Below, in pieces: positions 52,545 to 61,401 of a DNA stretch of 64,000 nt. This DNA comes from Lachnospiraceae bacterium MD308 (GTDB lineage Bacteria; Bacillota; Clostridia; Lachnospirales; Lachnospiraceae), in contig KE159795.1 in assembly GCA_000403475.2 (NCBI GenBank), forward strand, positions 1,452,969-1,516,968, written 5' to 3'. The notes under the pieces are model-generated. The model was not told the origin of the DNA and ran no database searches. It saw only the letters and a list, made by a program, of their open reading frames with translations. Position 1 is the first letter of the stretch; each line of letters starts with the position of its first letter. Position numbers and translations under genes: made by a program.

Positions 52545-54050
52545 CTACACATTGTAAATTGTAGTGTGCGGCGCCGGGGCGGACGTATCGCCTTTTATCT
52601 TTCTCCAGATGATGCTTGCCGGGATTCCCACTGCTAAGGAAACCGCGATGGAGATGATGGAGTAAGACCAGATAGATACCGCCTCTGCCGGAACAAAGTA
52701 CTTGATGCCTACCATCACTGCGGACGCCGCGATAAATGCCAGTGTGGCGCCGAAGGTGTTGGCAACTTTCGTAAATGCTCCGAGAATAAAGGTTCCGATG
52801 AGGATTCCAAGCACCAGCCCCATAAATCCGTTGAACCACTCATACGCTGATTTCACGCCGCCGTTTGCCAGAACCATAGAAACGATAATGGCAAACACGC
52901 CTACGATCAGTGACACGTACTGCCCGATCTTCGTCTGTTTCTCAAAACTTAATTCTTTCTTCGTCAGACGGGCCTGGATATCTAACGTCCAGCTTGACGC
53001 TACAGAGTTAAGCCCTGTTGACAGCGTGGACTGTGACGCTGCGTAAATCGCTGCCAGAAGGATTCCCGTTATCCCTACCGGGAGCTCGAAGGCGATGTAG
53101 GATGCAAAGATCTGGTCCTGCGCTGCTGCCGGCGGAAGTGCGTTCTGCTGGTAGAAGACGAAAAGGCCTGTGCCGATCAGGTAGAACACTGTCGCGATAA
53201 AGATGGAAAGCGCGCCGTTTGTCAGCATCATCTTGTTTAACTTCTTCGTGTCTGTCGTCGTAGTGAAACGCTGCACGATATCCTGGCTTGACACGTAGGA
53301 ACCCATAGTGTTGAACCCTGCGCCCACGATCATGATGAACACACTGTCTTTTAAAATATTGGCGTCGAAAATCGGCTGGTCAGCCGCAAGGAATTTATGT
53401 TCATTTGCCAGTGCGCCAAGCACGGTTCCGATTCCTCCGTCTATATGCGCGAGGAGGAACACGAGGGCAAAGGTAACTCCGATGAGCAGCACAGAACCCT
53501 GGATAAAGTCAGTCCAGAGCACAGACTTAAGGCCGCCTGTATAGGAGTAGATAATGGCAATCACTCCCATAATGATGATCAGGACATTTACGCTGATGCC
53601 TGTAAGGCTCCCCAGCACCATGCATGGCAGGTACATGATAATAGACATACGGCCCACCTGATAGATGATGAACATAACCGCACCCAGAACTCTGAGCCCC
53701 TTGCTGCCAAACCGAAGTTCCAGATAGTGGTACGCAGTGTCGATGTCAAGCCTGCTGTAAATGGGCAGGAAGAACCGGATGGTAAGCGGGATCGCCAGCA
53801 GCATGCCAAGCTGCGCGAACCACATGATCCATGTTCCGGCATAGGAGTTGCCTGCCAGTGACAAAAATGAAATCGGGCTTAATAATGTGGCGAATATAGA
53901 TACGGAAGTCACCCACCACGGTACAGTTCCGTCTCCCTTAAAATATTCCTTTCCCTTCATCTCCTTCTTCGCGAAGTGAAGGCCGGCAAACAATACCGCC
54001 GCCAGATACACGACCAGGATAACCAGGTCAATCATTGTAAAACCCTGCAT
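52545..54050 (-). CDS. Sodium:solute symporter, probable sialic acid transporter (501 aa)
   Basis: About 13 membrane helices with the SSS-family pattern: VPWWVTSVSIFATLLSPISF near the first helices, SYTGGLKSVLWTDFIQGSVL and QSTLSTGLNSVASSWTLDI. It should take up sugar acids with sodium. Located between the lyase and the YhcH gene in a sialic acid cluster, N-acetylneuraminate or a derivative is the probable substrate. GAGGAGG precedes the ATG. Confidence 0.88.
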   Translation of the reverse strand: MQGFTMIDLVILVVYLAAVLFAGLHFAKKEMKGKEYFKGDGTVPWWVTSVSIFATLLSPISFLSLAGNSYAGTWIMWFAQLGMLLAIPLTIRFFLPIYSRLDIDTAYHYLELRFGSKGLRVLGAVMFIIYQVGRMSIIMYLPCMVLGSLTGISVNVLIIIMGVIAIIYSYTGGLKSVLWTDFIQGSVLLIGVTFALVFLLAHIDGGIGTVLGALANEHKFLAADQPIFDANILKDSVFIMIVGAGFNTMGSYVSSQDIVQRFTTTTDTKKLNKMMLTNGALSIFIATVFYLIGTGLFVFYQQNALPPAAAQDQIFASYIAFELPVGITGILLAAIYAASQSTLSTGLNSVASSWTLDIQARLTKKELSFEKQTKIGQYVSLIVGVFAIIVSMVLANGGVKSAYEWFNGFMGLVLGILIGTFILGAFTKVANTFGATLAFIAASAVMVGIKYFVPAEAVSIWSYSIISIAVSLAVGIPASIIWRKIKGDTSAPAPHTTIYNV

Positions 54051-54096
54051 TGCTTTTTCCTCCTCATACTAAATATTCTTATCTCAGGTATTTTTC

Positions 54097-55017
54097 TTAT
54101 CCCAGGTATTTTTCCTTTGCGTCACAAATCATCTGCGCCGCCTCTTTTACTGCCGCCATATCATCTTCCGTCAGCCCAGGCAGCGGCTTTCTCACCCCTC
54201 CAAGGGAAAGGTTCTCGTTAATCTTCAGAATTTCCTTAATCACGCCGTACATGTTGCCTTTGGCGGAGCACATCTTGTAGATAATCTCATTGACCGCATA
54301 CTGGAGCTCCTTTGCTTTTAAAAGCTCGCCGGCCTTCACGAACTCGTCCAGCTTAAGGAACAATTCAGGCATCGCGCCGTATGTGCCGCCGATGGCTCCT
54401 TCCGCCCCGATCACCCTGCCGCTTATGAACTGCTCGTCCGGCCCGTTGAAGATTACATAGTCCTCTCCTGCCGCCGCCTTAAACATCTGGATGTCCTGAA
54501 CCGGCATAGAGGAATTCTTGACGCCGATCACATTCGGATTTTTTCTCATCTCTGCAAATAAATTCATCGTGAGGGCTACGCCTGCCAGCTGCGGGATATT
54601 GTAGATGACAAAATCCGTATTTGGGGCCGCCGAGCTGATGTCGTTCCAGTACTGCGCGATCGCGTGTTCCGGCAGGCGGAAATATATAGGCGGGATGGCT
54701 GCGATCGCGTCTGCTCCCACGCTCTCTGCGTGGCGGGCAAGCTCCATGCTGTCTTTTGTGTTGTTGCATGCCACATGGGCGATTACCGTAAGCTTTCCCT
54801 TGGCCTCCTCCATCACATTTTCAAGAACCGTCTTTTTGTCCTCCACGCTCTGGTAGATGCATTCCCCGGAAGAGCCGTTTACATATACTCCCTTAACTCC
54901 TTTTTCCACAAAATATCTGGTGAGCGCCTTTACGCCCTCCGGGCTTATGCTGCCCTCCTCGTCGTAGCATGCGTAAAATGCCGGGATAACGCCTTTGTAC
55001 TTGTCAAGATTCCTCAT
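54097..55017 (-). CDS. nanA: N-acetylneuraminate lyase (306 aa)
   Basis: A DapA/NanA-type (beta/alpha)8 aldolase: VKGVYVNGSSGECIYQSVED is the carboxylate-binding loop, FVIYNIPQLAG carries the catalytic tyrosine, and VIGVKNSSMPVQDI carries the Schiff-base lysine. It splits sialic acid into ManNAc and pyruvate. The neighbours nanE, the symporter and the ROK kinase favour NanA over dihydrodipicolinate synthase. AAGGAG precedes the ATG. It ends 46 bp before the symporter start. Confidence 0.9.
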   Translation of the reverse strand: MRNLDKYKGVIPAFYACYDEEGSISPEGVKALTRYFVEKGVKGVYVNGSSGECIYQSVEDKKTVLENVMEEAKGKLTVIAHVACNNTKDSMELARHAESVGADAIAAIPPIYFRLPEHAIAQYWNDISSAAPNTDFVIYNIPQLAGVALTMNLFAEMRKNPNVIGVKNSSMPVQDIQMFKAAAGEDYVIFNGPDEQFISGRVIGAEGAIGGTYGAMPELFLKLDEFVKAGELLKAKELQYAVNEIIYKMCSAKGNMYGVIKEILKINENLSLGGVRKPLPGLTEDDMAAVKEAAQMICDAKEKYLG

Positions 55018-55056
55018 GATTTTTACTCCTTTTTCTTTTTGAATGTTTTATATCTG

Positions 55057-55746
55057 CTAATCAAGCACTTCTGAAAATTCTTTCGTGATAAGCTGCGGCC
55101 TTGTAATCGCCGAACCTACCACCACGCTGTAGGCTCCAAGCTCGATGACTCTCTTAACCTTCTGGGGGGTATTTATATTCCCCTCTGCGATGACTTTATG
55201 TTTCACTTTCGCGATAATCTCCCGCAGGATCCGGAAATCGTCCTCCTCAATCCGGTCGCCCTCGCTCTCCTCGGTATAGCCCACCATCGTTGTTCCGATA
55301 AAATCGAATCCAAGCTCATCGGCGTGAAGTGCCTCCTCCACTGTGGAGCAGTCTGCCATCCAGAGCTGTTTCGGGTACTTTTCTTTAACCTGCCTGAAAA
55401 AGTCATCAAGCGAAACTCCTCCCGGCCTAAGCCTGCCTGTGGCGTCCAGCGCGATAATCTCCGGCTTTACTTCCATCAGCTCATCCACTTCTTTCATCGT
55501 CGGCGTAATATAAACTTTGCAGTTCTCATAATCCCGTTTTACAATCCCGATGACTGGGAGGTCAACATTATGCCCGATCTCCATAATGTCTTCTTTCGTG
55601 TTCGCCCGGATGCCGCATGCGCCCCCCTCCTTTGCCGCCAGCGCCATCCTTCCCATGATGAAGGAAGAATGGAGCGGCTCGTGCGGCAATGCCTGACAGG
55701 AGACGATAAGTTTCCCCTTCAGGTTTTCTATTTTCTTTTCTGTCAT
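55057..55746 (-). CDS. nanE: N-acetylmannosamine-6-phosphate 2-epimerase (229 aa)
   Basis: A short TIM barrel beginning LKGKLIVSCQALPHEPLHSS, with KEGGACGIRANTKEDI, LPVIGIVKRDYENCKVYITP and VIAEGNINTPQKVKRVIELG, all NanE hallmarks. It converts ManNAc-6-P to GlcNAc-6-P, the NagA substrate. It is the first gene of the minus-strand cluster, with AGGAGGG before the ATG and the promoter at 55775-55802. Confidence 0.95.
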   Translation of the reverse strand: MTEKKIENLKGKLIVSCQALPHEPLHSSFIMGRMALAAKEGGACGIRANTKEDIMEIGHNVDLPVIGIVKRDYENCKVYITPTMKEVDELMEVKPEIIALDATGRLRPGGVSLDDFFRQVKEKYPKQLWMADCSTVEEALHADELGFDFIGTTMVGYTEESEGDRIEEDDFRILREIIAKVKHKVIAEGNINTPQKVKRVIELGAYSVVVGSAITRPQLITKEFSEVLD

Positions 55747-55774
55747 TTATCTTGCCCTCCTTTTTGTTGCCTTA

Positions 55775-55979
55775 AGTATATCAGTATAGAATTTATTTTC
55801 AATATCTTTTGTATAGTTAGAAAGTTCTTTCACTTCTTTTCAAATATGCCTGTTTTTCACCCGTTATCTGCAAGCTTTTATTAGTAATTTTGCACAAATA
55901 AAAGTACTTTCTTTCCATGATTGAAAGTATCTCCAATTCTGCTGATTTTTATTGAAATTCCTGATTTTGCTGATATACT
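55775..55979. promoter_or_regulatory. Divergent nanE/nagB promoters with GAAAG/CTTTC operators
   Basis: For nanE (minus): TTGAAA (55802-55797), 16-base spacer, TATACT (55780-55775). For nagB (plus): TTGAAA (55952-55957), 16-base spacer, TATACT (55974-55979). Both -10 regions share CTGATATACTTA. Between them lie the palindrome GAAAG-TT-CTTTC (55820-55831) and the inverted repeat TACTTTC-N11-GAAAGTA (55905-55929), candidate sites for the RpiR-type regulator. The whole 303-bp divergent gap is regulatory. Confidence 0.7.
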
Positions 55980-56049
55980 TATAAGAAAAGGCATTACTGA
56001 CAATGAAAATCAAAACCGTAAGTAATGAAAGAGAAAGGAAATGAAAGAT

Positions 56050-56775
56050 ATGGTTATATGCAGAGCAAAGGATTATAAGGAGTTAAGCAGGAAAGCAGCG
56101 AATATTATTTCCGCACAGGTGATCATGAAACCGGACTGCGTACTTGGGCTTGCCACAGGCTCTTCTCCTGTCGGAACATATGAACAGTTAATTGAATGGT
56201 ATAAAAAAGGAGATTTGGATTTTTCAAGAGTATCCAGCATCAACCTGGATGAATACAAGGGTCTTGACCCGGAAAATGACCAGAGCTACCGCTATTTTAT
56301 GAATACAAATTTCTTTAACCATGTAAATATCGACAAAGCCAACACCTCTGTTCCTGACGGCTTAGAGCCGGATGCCTGCAAGGCATGCAAGGACTATGAC
56401 GAGATTATTGAAAAAAGCGGCGGCGTTGACTTGCAGCTCTTAGGCTTAGGCCACAACGGCCATATCGGGTTCAATGAGCCGAGCGATGTATTCCCCTGCG
56501 GAACCCACTGCGTAGACCTGACTCCGAGCACGATCGAGGCCAACAAGCGTTTCTTTGAGTCTGAGGACGACGTTCCCCGCCAGGCATACACGATGGGGAT
56601 CGGCAGCATCATGAAAGCGAAAAAGATTGTCGTTGTCGTAAGCGGCGAAGATAAAGCTGAAATTCTTAAAAAAGTCGTATGCGGCCCGATTACTCCTGAA
56701 GTTCCGGCATCCGTACTGCAGCTCCACCCGGACGTAACCATCGTGGCGGACGAGGCTGCTTTATCCAAAATGTAG
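56050..56775 (+). CDS. nagB: Glucosamine-6-phosphate deaminase (241 aa)
   Basis: Converts GlcN-6-P to fructose-6-phosphate and ammonia, the last step of the pathway. Hallmarks: GLATGSSPVGTYEQLIEWYK (phosphate loop), SINLDEYKGLDPEND and LLGLGHNGHIGFNEPSDVF with the catalytic His. ATG 56050 is chosen because AAAGGA (56034-56039) is 10 bases away; the ATG at 56041 is almost on top of it. Length fits the short Gram-positive form without the allosteric extension. A cupin gene follows after 14 bp. Confidence 0.95.
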   Translation: MVICRAKDYKELSRKAANIISAQVIMKPDCVLGLATGSSPVGTYEQLIEWYKKGDLDFSRVSSINLDEYKGLDPENDQSYRYFMNTNFFNHVNIDKANTSVPDGLEPDACKACKDYDEIIEKSGGVDLQLLGLGHNGHIGFNEPSDVFPCGTHCVDLTPSTIEANKRFFESEDDVPRQAYTMGIGSIMKAKKIVVVVSGEDKAEILKKVVCGPITPEVPASVLQLHPDVTIVADEAALSKM

Positions 56776-56789
56776 AGAAGGGCCAGACG

Positions 56790-57113
56790 ATGTATAAGAA
56801 TATTGAAAAACAGGCAAAACTCCGGCTCAAAGACCAGATTGACTACCAGCCCCATCAGGTAGTCAGCAAGACGCTGGTGCAGAATGACAAGATGGGCGTC
56901 ACCCTGTTTTCTTTCGACAAAGATGAAGAAATCTCCACCCACGCAGCAGGCGGAGACGCTATGGTGACAGTCCTTGACGGAACCGGGCGTTTTACGGTGG
57001 ATGGGGAAGTATTTATTCTGGCGGAAGGCGAGACGCTGATTATGCCGAAAGACATTCCCCACGCAGTGTATGGGGAGGAAAAATTCAAGATGAAACTTAC
57101 CGTCTCTTTTTAG
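56790..57113 (+). CDS. Cupin-domain protein (107 aa)
   Basis: A single-domain cupin: DEEISTHAAGGDAMVTVLDG gives the first metal motif region and EGETLIMPKDIPHAVYGEEK the second, with conserved histidines. It is cotranscribed with nagB and closed by a terminator. A sugar-binding or sensing role in amino sugar use is plausible; the reaction is not known. Confidence 0.8.
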   Translation: MYKNIEKQAKLRLKDQIDYQPHQVVSKTLVQNDKMGVTLFSFDKDEEISTHAAGGDAMVTVLDGTGRFTVDGEVFILAEGETLIMPKDIPHAVYGEEKFKMKLTVSF

Positions 57114-57125
57114 ACAAAAGGAAAG

Positions 57126-57165
57126 GGGAATGCATGCCGAAAGCGGCCTGCATTCCCTCTTTTTT
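57126..57165 (+). terminator. Terminator of nagB-cupin
   Basis: GGGAATGCA (57126-57134) pairs with TGCATTCCC (57149-57157), with an inner GCC/GGC pair, followed by TCTTTTTT. Confidence 0.85.
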
Positions 57166-57200
57166 CCGGTGATAAACATGCAGCAATCCACGGAGGACAG

Positions 57201-58787
57201 CTACATTTTTTCAATCTTACAGCTATGTTTCTTTGTTTTGGTACTATAATTAATGCCGATCAGCAAAATCTCTCCTTCATAACCAAACTGCCTAGCAAAC
57301 TGTGTATAATCTCTTTGTTTAATCTGTTCGACAGCGCTTTTTGCACTTTTATCCCATTTCAATTCAACAATCAGCGCTGGTTTTCCTGAAGTCTTATCAG
57401 GCACAAAAAGCAGATCCGAGTATCCTTTTCCGCTTGCCAGCTCTTCAAATTTCAGATAATGGTCGATGCAGCTTAGATACGCCATAACAACTACTGAGCG
57501 GAGTGCCTGCTCATTATTATAATTCTGAGGAGATGTATTCAATCCATGCACTTCTTCCAATATCTCCGCAACAACATCTGCATCCATCTGAAGTGTCGCG
57601 TCCAGCAGCCTGTCAGAACGCCTGACTGCTTTCACAAGCTCCTGCCGCCTGCCGTTTTTCACTGCCCGGATAAATTCCTCCCGCACTTCCTCATTCGGGA
57701 TATAAACTTCTTTCCTGCCGCTGTCATACGCAAGGTAGCCCAGATGGACAAGCAGCGTAAACACATCGTCTCTGCTGCTCATAGATGTCATATCATTCTG
57801 AAATGTTCCTGTATCAATCCTAAGCCGCTGTCCGCCGAGCATATCCACAATAGCGTCTTTGAGCCCGTCAAAATTCAAGTCAATGTAGGCTCTGAGCGAT
57901 TCATAAGTTTCTGTCTGTGTCCAGTAATTGCTGAATTTCTGATTGATCACTGCCTCCATGATAGATTTGGGATTATAAATGTGTCTGGTATTATCAAAGT
58001 AATATCCGTCGTACCATCTGCGGGCCTTTGCAAAATCAAGCCCATACTCACCGCATAAGTTTCTGACTTCCTGTTCTGTAAAGCCTGCAAGCTCTGCCAG
58101 CGGCCCCGGCTCCAGCATAGTAAATTCGCAAAAATCCGTCAGCGCAGACTGCGTTCCGTACTTTTTAATCGGCAAAATGCCTGCCATATAGGCTCCCCCG
58201 ACCATCTGCGCCGTCTGACTGCTTTTGAACAGACTCCGCAGTAATTGGATATACGCATGCTGTACCTTTTCATTCGTTTTCGCCTCGCGGAACAATGCAT
58301 CCCATTCATCAATAATTATGAAAAACTTCTTTCCTGTCTTTGCACAGACCTGTAAAAGCGCTTTCGACAGTGCCCTTACATCATCCTTGATGCAGCCCGG
58401 AAAAGTCTCCTTTAGCTCTTCGATTACATCCTTCTGTATATCATTAACCGTCTCTTCAATAACTTCTGCCGTTGAAATAAATGATGAAATATCCAAAAAC
58501 AACACATCATATTGATTCAAATATTCATGAAAACTGCCATTTTTATCACGTGCGATCTTAAGATCTTCAAACAAACATTCCGAATCACCTTCTCTGGAAT
58601 AATATGCGGAAAGCATCCTTGCAGAAAACGACTTTCCGAAACGCCTTGGGCGGCTGAAACAAGTCAGCATCCTGTCACTCTCCATCACACTGTTGGTATA
58701 AGCAATCAGTTCAGATTTATCTACATACATCCCTCTTTTCAAGATTGCCTTGAAACCGTCCGACGGCGGATTCAGATAAATACCCAT
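57201..58787 (-). CDS. AAA-ATPase-like protein with C-terminal PD-(D/E)XK nuclease domain (528 aa)
   Basis: Begins GIYLNPPSDGFKAILKRGMY then YVDKSELIAY. The ATP-binding loop is the variant SRPRRFGKSF (about residues 45-54), Walker B lies near VLFLDIS, and FFIIIDEWDALF carries the acidic residues. The C-terminal domain contains YSDLLFVPDKTSGKPALIVE followed by LKWDKS, the D...E-x-K nuclease core. This family is abundant and often multicopy in gut anaerobes; its function is unproven, with mobile or defence roles proposed. Intact, AAAGGGG upstream. Confidence 0.9.
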   Translation of the reverse strand: MGIYLNPPSDGFKAILKRGMYVDKSELIAYTNSVMESDRMLTCFSRPRRFGKSFSARMLSAYYSREGDSECLFEDLKIARDKNGSFHEYLNQYDVLFLDISSFISTAEVIEETVNDIQKDVIEELKETFPGCIKDDVRALSKALLQVCAKTGKKFFIIIDEWDALFREAKTNEKVQHAYIQLLRSLFKSSQTAQMVGGAYMAGILPIKKYGTQSALTDFCEFTMLEPGPLAELAGFTEQEVRNLCGEYGLDFAKARRWYDGYYFDNTRHIYNPKSIMEAVINQKFSNYWTQTETYESLRAYIDLNFDGLKDAIVDMLGGQRLRIDTGTFQNDMTSMSSRDDVFTLLVHLGYLAYDSGRKEVYIPNEEVREEFIRAVKNGRRQELVKAVRRSDRLLDATLQMDADVVAEILEEVHGLNTSPQNYNNEQALRSVVVMAYLSCIDHYLKFEELASGKGYSDLLFVPDKTSGKPALIVELKWDKSAKSAVEQIKQRDYTQFARQFGYEGEILLIGINYSTKTKKHSCKIEKM

Positions 58788-58813
58788 ATACTGCTACCCC
58801 TTTCCCCGTAAGT

Positions 58814-59131
58814 TCAAACATATCTAAACGCGCTTTTCTGCCTCTCCCTGAAACTCATGAAATTTTTCACCCACAGATTTTTCTTTACCGTCCTTACAAG
58901 CTCCTCCGCCTGTTTGGCGTCACGCTTATGTATGTAGAGAGATATATGCCGGACTTGTCCGCTGTCCGCGCACTCCTCCCCGCCGGACAGCACCCGCGCC
59001 ATAAGCTGCTCTGCGCTCAGGCTGTCCTTTACCTTCTCTTCATATGAAATCTGCTGTCTGTTAAGCATGTATTTTATCTTCCGGGCAAGCTCCGGCGAAT
59101 CTGTCTGAATCAAGCATCTCTTCCCGAACAT
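58814..59131 (-). CDS. Hypothetical protein (105 aa)
   Basis: Starts MFGKRCLIQTDSPELARKIK with GGGGGGA before ATG 59131 (earlier in-frame ATGs overlap that site). The order of strands and helices (RHISLYIHKRDAKQAEELVR then TVKKNLW) suggests a small alpha/beta fold, and the basic C-terminus FMSFRERQKSAFRYV may bind nucleic acid. No family recognised. It lies 27 bp upstream of the AAA-ATPase gene on the same strand. Confidence 0.6.
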   Translation of the reverse strand: MFGKRCLIQTDSPELARKIKYMLNRQQISYEEKVKDSLSAEQLMARVLSGGEECADSGQVRHISLYIHKRDAKQAEELVRTVKKNLWVKNFMSFRERQKSAFRYV

Positions 59132-59211
59132 TTTATCCCCCCGCATCAAAATCCTTCTACTATATATAACGAATAAAACGTCCGTTTTGTGACAAACTTT
59201 TTTAAAAATTT

Positions 59212-60228
59212 TTAATTTCTAAAACTTTTCATTTCCTGCACGAAAGTCTCCAGCCCTCCCAGCTGTTTCACCCGGCGCAGTTTAATCTTACACACATCGC
59301 ATATCTGCCTGAGACCGCTTTCAACAATCACATTGGACACCCGGATTTCTTTCGGAGAGCCGTATTCCAGTATAAATGCTATGATTATTTCCGCAAGCAG
59401 CGCCACCGCATCATCTTCCGGCTCCGTCATCTCGAATTTCAACATGATTCCCGACTCTGCATCTCCCAGCAAAGTTAGCATTGGATTGGACGGACGGTCA
59501 TATTGTTTATCTGCTATAGATGCGCCCATAGGCAGAACCCCTGCCTCCAAAACAGCACTGCATCCAGGCATCTTCGCCAAATCCGAAAGCAGCTCTTCAT
59601 CATTTATGATAAGATGTCCGCACTGAAAACAGGTAAATGGCAGAGGCACTTCTCCACAATCCCAGGTCTTTTTATCCTTACCAAACGTTAAAAGAAACAT
59701 GTTTCCACTTTCAAAATCTACATCTGCGCCCGACTCATCGTAGCATTGCAATGCCTTTTCCAGATCCCGCATATGCTCCGTCATCCGCACAACTTCTTCC
59801 TCGTCCATGTTAAACGGCCAGTACCCCGGCTCATAAGATATAAAATACAGCCATTGGTTCTTTCCTCTGTACTTATATCCCAAATCTTTTATAACCGCTC
59901 TCTGCTTATTCGTCAGCTCATCACGGTTTCCCCAATAACAGGTAAGGTTTTTCTGATTGAACATCGCATACTCCGGCGAAAGGTTCAGGTTCTTTTGCAT
60001 TGCGAGCATCATGTATGTATTCAGCCCTTCATATCCTTCGTACACCGCAATCCCATAGCACTCCCCGCCTTTGCCGAGAACGCTGAAAAATACCGTGTCT
60101 TCTTCTTCTCCGTTCTGTACGCCTATCATATCCATATCCCAAAACTTTTCCCATGGTTTTAGATCTTTTATTCTGGCTGCCGCCTCATACAGCGCGCCCC
60201 ATTGCTCCAATGCCGCCTCTTTTCTCAT
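59212..60228 (-). CDS. Conserved protein, possibly DUF6930/DUF7309-like (338 aa)
   Basis: A soluble acidic protein: LEQWGALYEAAARIKDLKPW then EKFWDMDMIGVQNGEEED at the start, CYGIAVYEGYEGLNTYMMLA, and a C-terminal half with IMLKFEMTEPEDDAVALLAE and GSPKEIRVSNVIVESGLRQI. From memory this two-part layout occurs in proteins annotated with DUF7309 and DUF6930, often next to SEC-C or plasmid ORF-3-like proteins. No catalytic motif stands out. AAGGAGAG precedes the ATG. Confidence 0.5.
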   Translation of the reverse strand: MRKEAALEQWGALYEAAARIKDLKPWEKFWDMDMIGVQNGEEEDTVFFSVLGKGGECYGIAVYEGYEGLNTYMMLAMQKNLNLSPEYAMFNQKNLTCYWGNRDELTNKQRAVIKDLGYKYRGKNQWLYFISYEPGYWPFNMDEEEVVRMTEHMRDLEKALQCYDESGADVDFESGNMFLLTFGKDKKTWDCGEVPLPFTCFQCGHLIINDEELLSDLAKMPGCSAVLEAGVLPMGASIADKQYDRPSNPMLTLLGDAESGIMLKFEMTEPEDDAVALLAEIIIAFILEYGSPKEIRVSNVIVESGLRQICDVCKIKLRRVKQLGGLETFVQEMKSFRN

Positions 60229-60382
60229 AATCTCTCCTTACCTTAACATGTCTCCACAGCCGCAGACACCTCATGTGCTGCCGCAATACTTTTTATAGGA
60301 ACATTTTTATTATACCCTTAAATTATAGCTTTGTCACAAGAACTTCGAAATTTTTTATATGCATCGGCGCCTCGATTAAATA

Positions 60383-60410
60383 TTGACTTTTTAATTTTGC
60401 AATCTATAAT
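60383..60410 (+). promoter_or_regulatory. Promoter of the EamA transporter gene
   Basis: TTGACT (60383-60388), 16-base spacer, TATAAT (60405-60410), 82 bp before the ATG. Confidence 0.75.
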
Positions 60411-60492
60411 ATGATATTAGTACAGTCTCTGCCCGCTTTCCTGGCTGCACAGTAACGTTTCCGAAATTTACACATGGAGGATTTACATACCT

Positions 60493-61356
60493 ATGAATAC
60501 AAAACATACATTTAATAAAAACATCTTATTTCTCCACATCGCCGTGATGCTCTTTGGACTTTCAGGCGTCGTGGCACAGTTTGTTAAAGTTTCGGCGGTC
60601 ATGGTGGCTCTGGGAAGGGTTGTCTGTTCTTCCCTGCTCTTATTTCTCATCGCTGTCGTAAAAAAGGACTCTCTGAAACTGAGCTCCAGAAAGGATTACG
60701 GACTGATCGTCATGACAGGAATCGTCATGGCCGTCCACTGGACTACATTTTTCCAGTCAATACAAGTGTCCTCCGTGGCAATCGGAACCATTACATTTTC
60801 CACCTTCCCGTTATTCCTGACTTTTATAGAGCCTTTCGTATTCCATGAAAAGCTGAAAAAACAGAGCATATTTACCGCTGCCGTCCTGTTTATCGGTGTT
60901 CTTATCACCATCCCTGAGTTTTCCATGGAAAATAATACGACCGTGGGGATTATCTGGGGGATGCTCTGCAGCTTTACCTATGCGGTCATGACCCTTGCCA
61001 ACCGATATTTTTCCGCCCGATATGCGGGGCGGATCATCTGCCTGTACGAGCAGGGAACCGCCGCCGTGGTGCTCCTCCCTGCGCTTTTCATCGTAAAGGC
61101 AAGCTGGCAGGCGCAAGATATCGCCGGGGTCGCGTTTGTGGGATTCATCTGTACTGCATTTGCCTACTCCCTGTATGTGTCCGCGCAAAAAAATGTCCGG
61201 GCACAGACTGCCGGAATCATATCCGGTATGGAGACAGTCTACGGGATTGTCTACGCGCTGCTGTTTCTTGGGGAGGTTCCAAGCGTCCGGGAGCTTGTGG
61301 GCGGCGCTGTAATTCTGGGCGTCGCCATGTATTCTTCCCTGAAAACAACTGAATAA
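60493..61356 (+). CDS. EamA-family (DMT) transporter (287 aa)
   Basis: Ten predicted membrane helices in two five-helix repeats, the first with NILFLHIAVMLFGLSGVVAQ and the second starting near MLCSFTYAVMTLANRYF. The family exports or imports amino acids and other metabolites; the substrate is not evident. GGAGGA lies before the ATG. It is convergent with the G3E GTPase cluster across a shared terminator. Confidence 0.9.
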   Translation: MNTKHTFNKNILFLHIAVMLFGLSGVVAQFVKVSAVMVALGRVVCSSLLLFLIAVVKKDSLKLSSRKDYGLIVMTGIVMAVHWTTFFQSIQVSSVAIGTITFSTFPLFLTFIEPFVFHEKLKKQSIFTAAVLFIGVLITIPEFSMENNTTVGIIWGMLCSFTYAVMTLANRYFSARYAGRIICLYEQGTAAVVLLPALFIVKASWQAQDIAGVAFVGFICTAFAYSLYVSAQKNVRAQTAGIISGMETVYGIVYALLFLGEVPSVRELVGGAVILGVAMYSSLKTTE

Positions 61357-61373
61357 ACGCACTGAATATATTT

Positions 61374-61394
61374 GGCGGGGATATGCTCCCCGCC
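61374..61394. terminator. Bidirectional terminator between convergent genes
   Basis: GGCGGGG (61374-61380) pairs with CCCCGCC (61388-61394), with TTT before and ATTATCTTT after. Confidence 0.7.
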
Positions 61395-61401
61395 ATTATC
61401 T

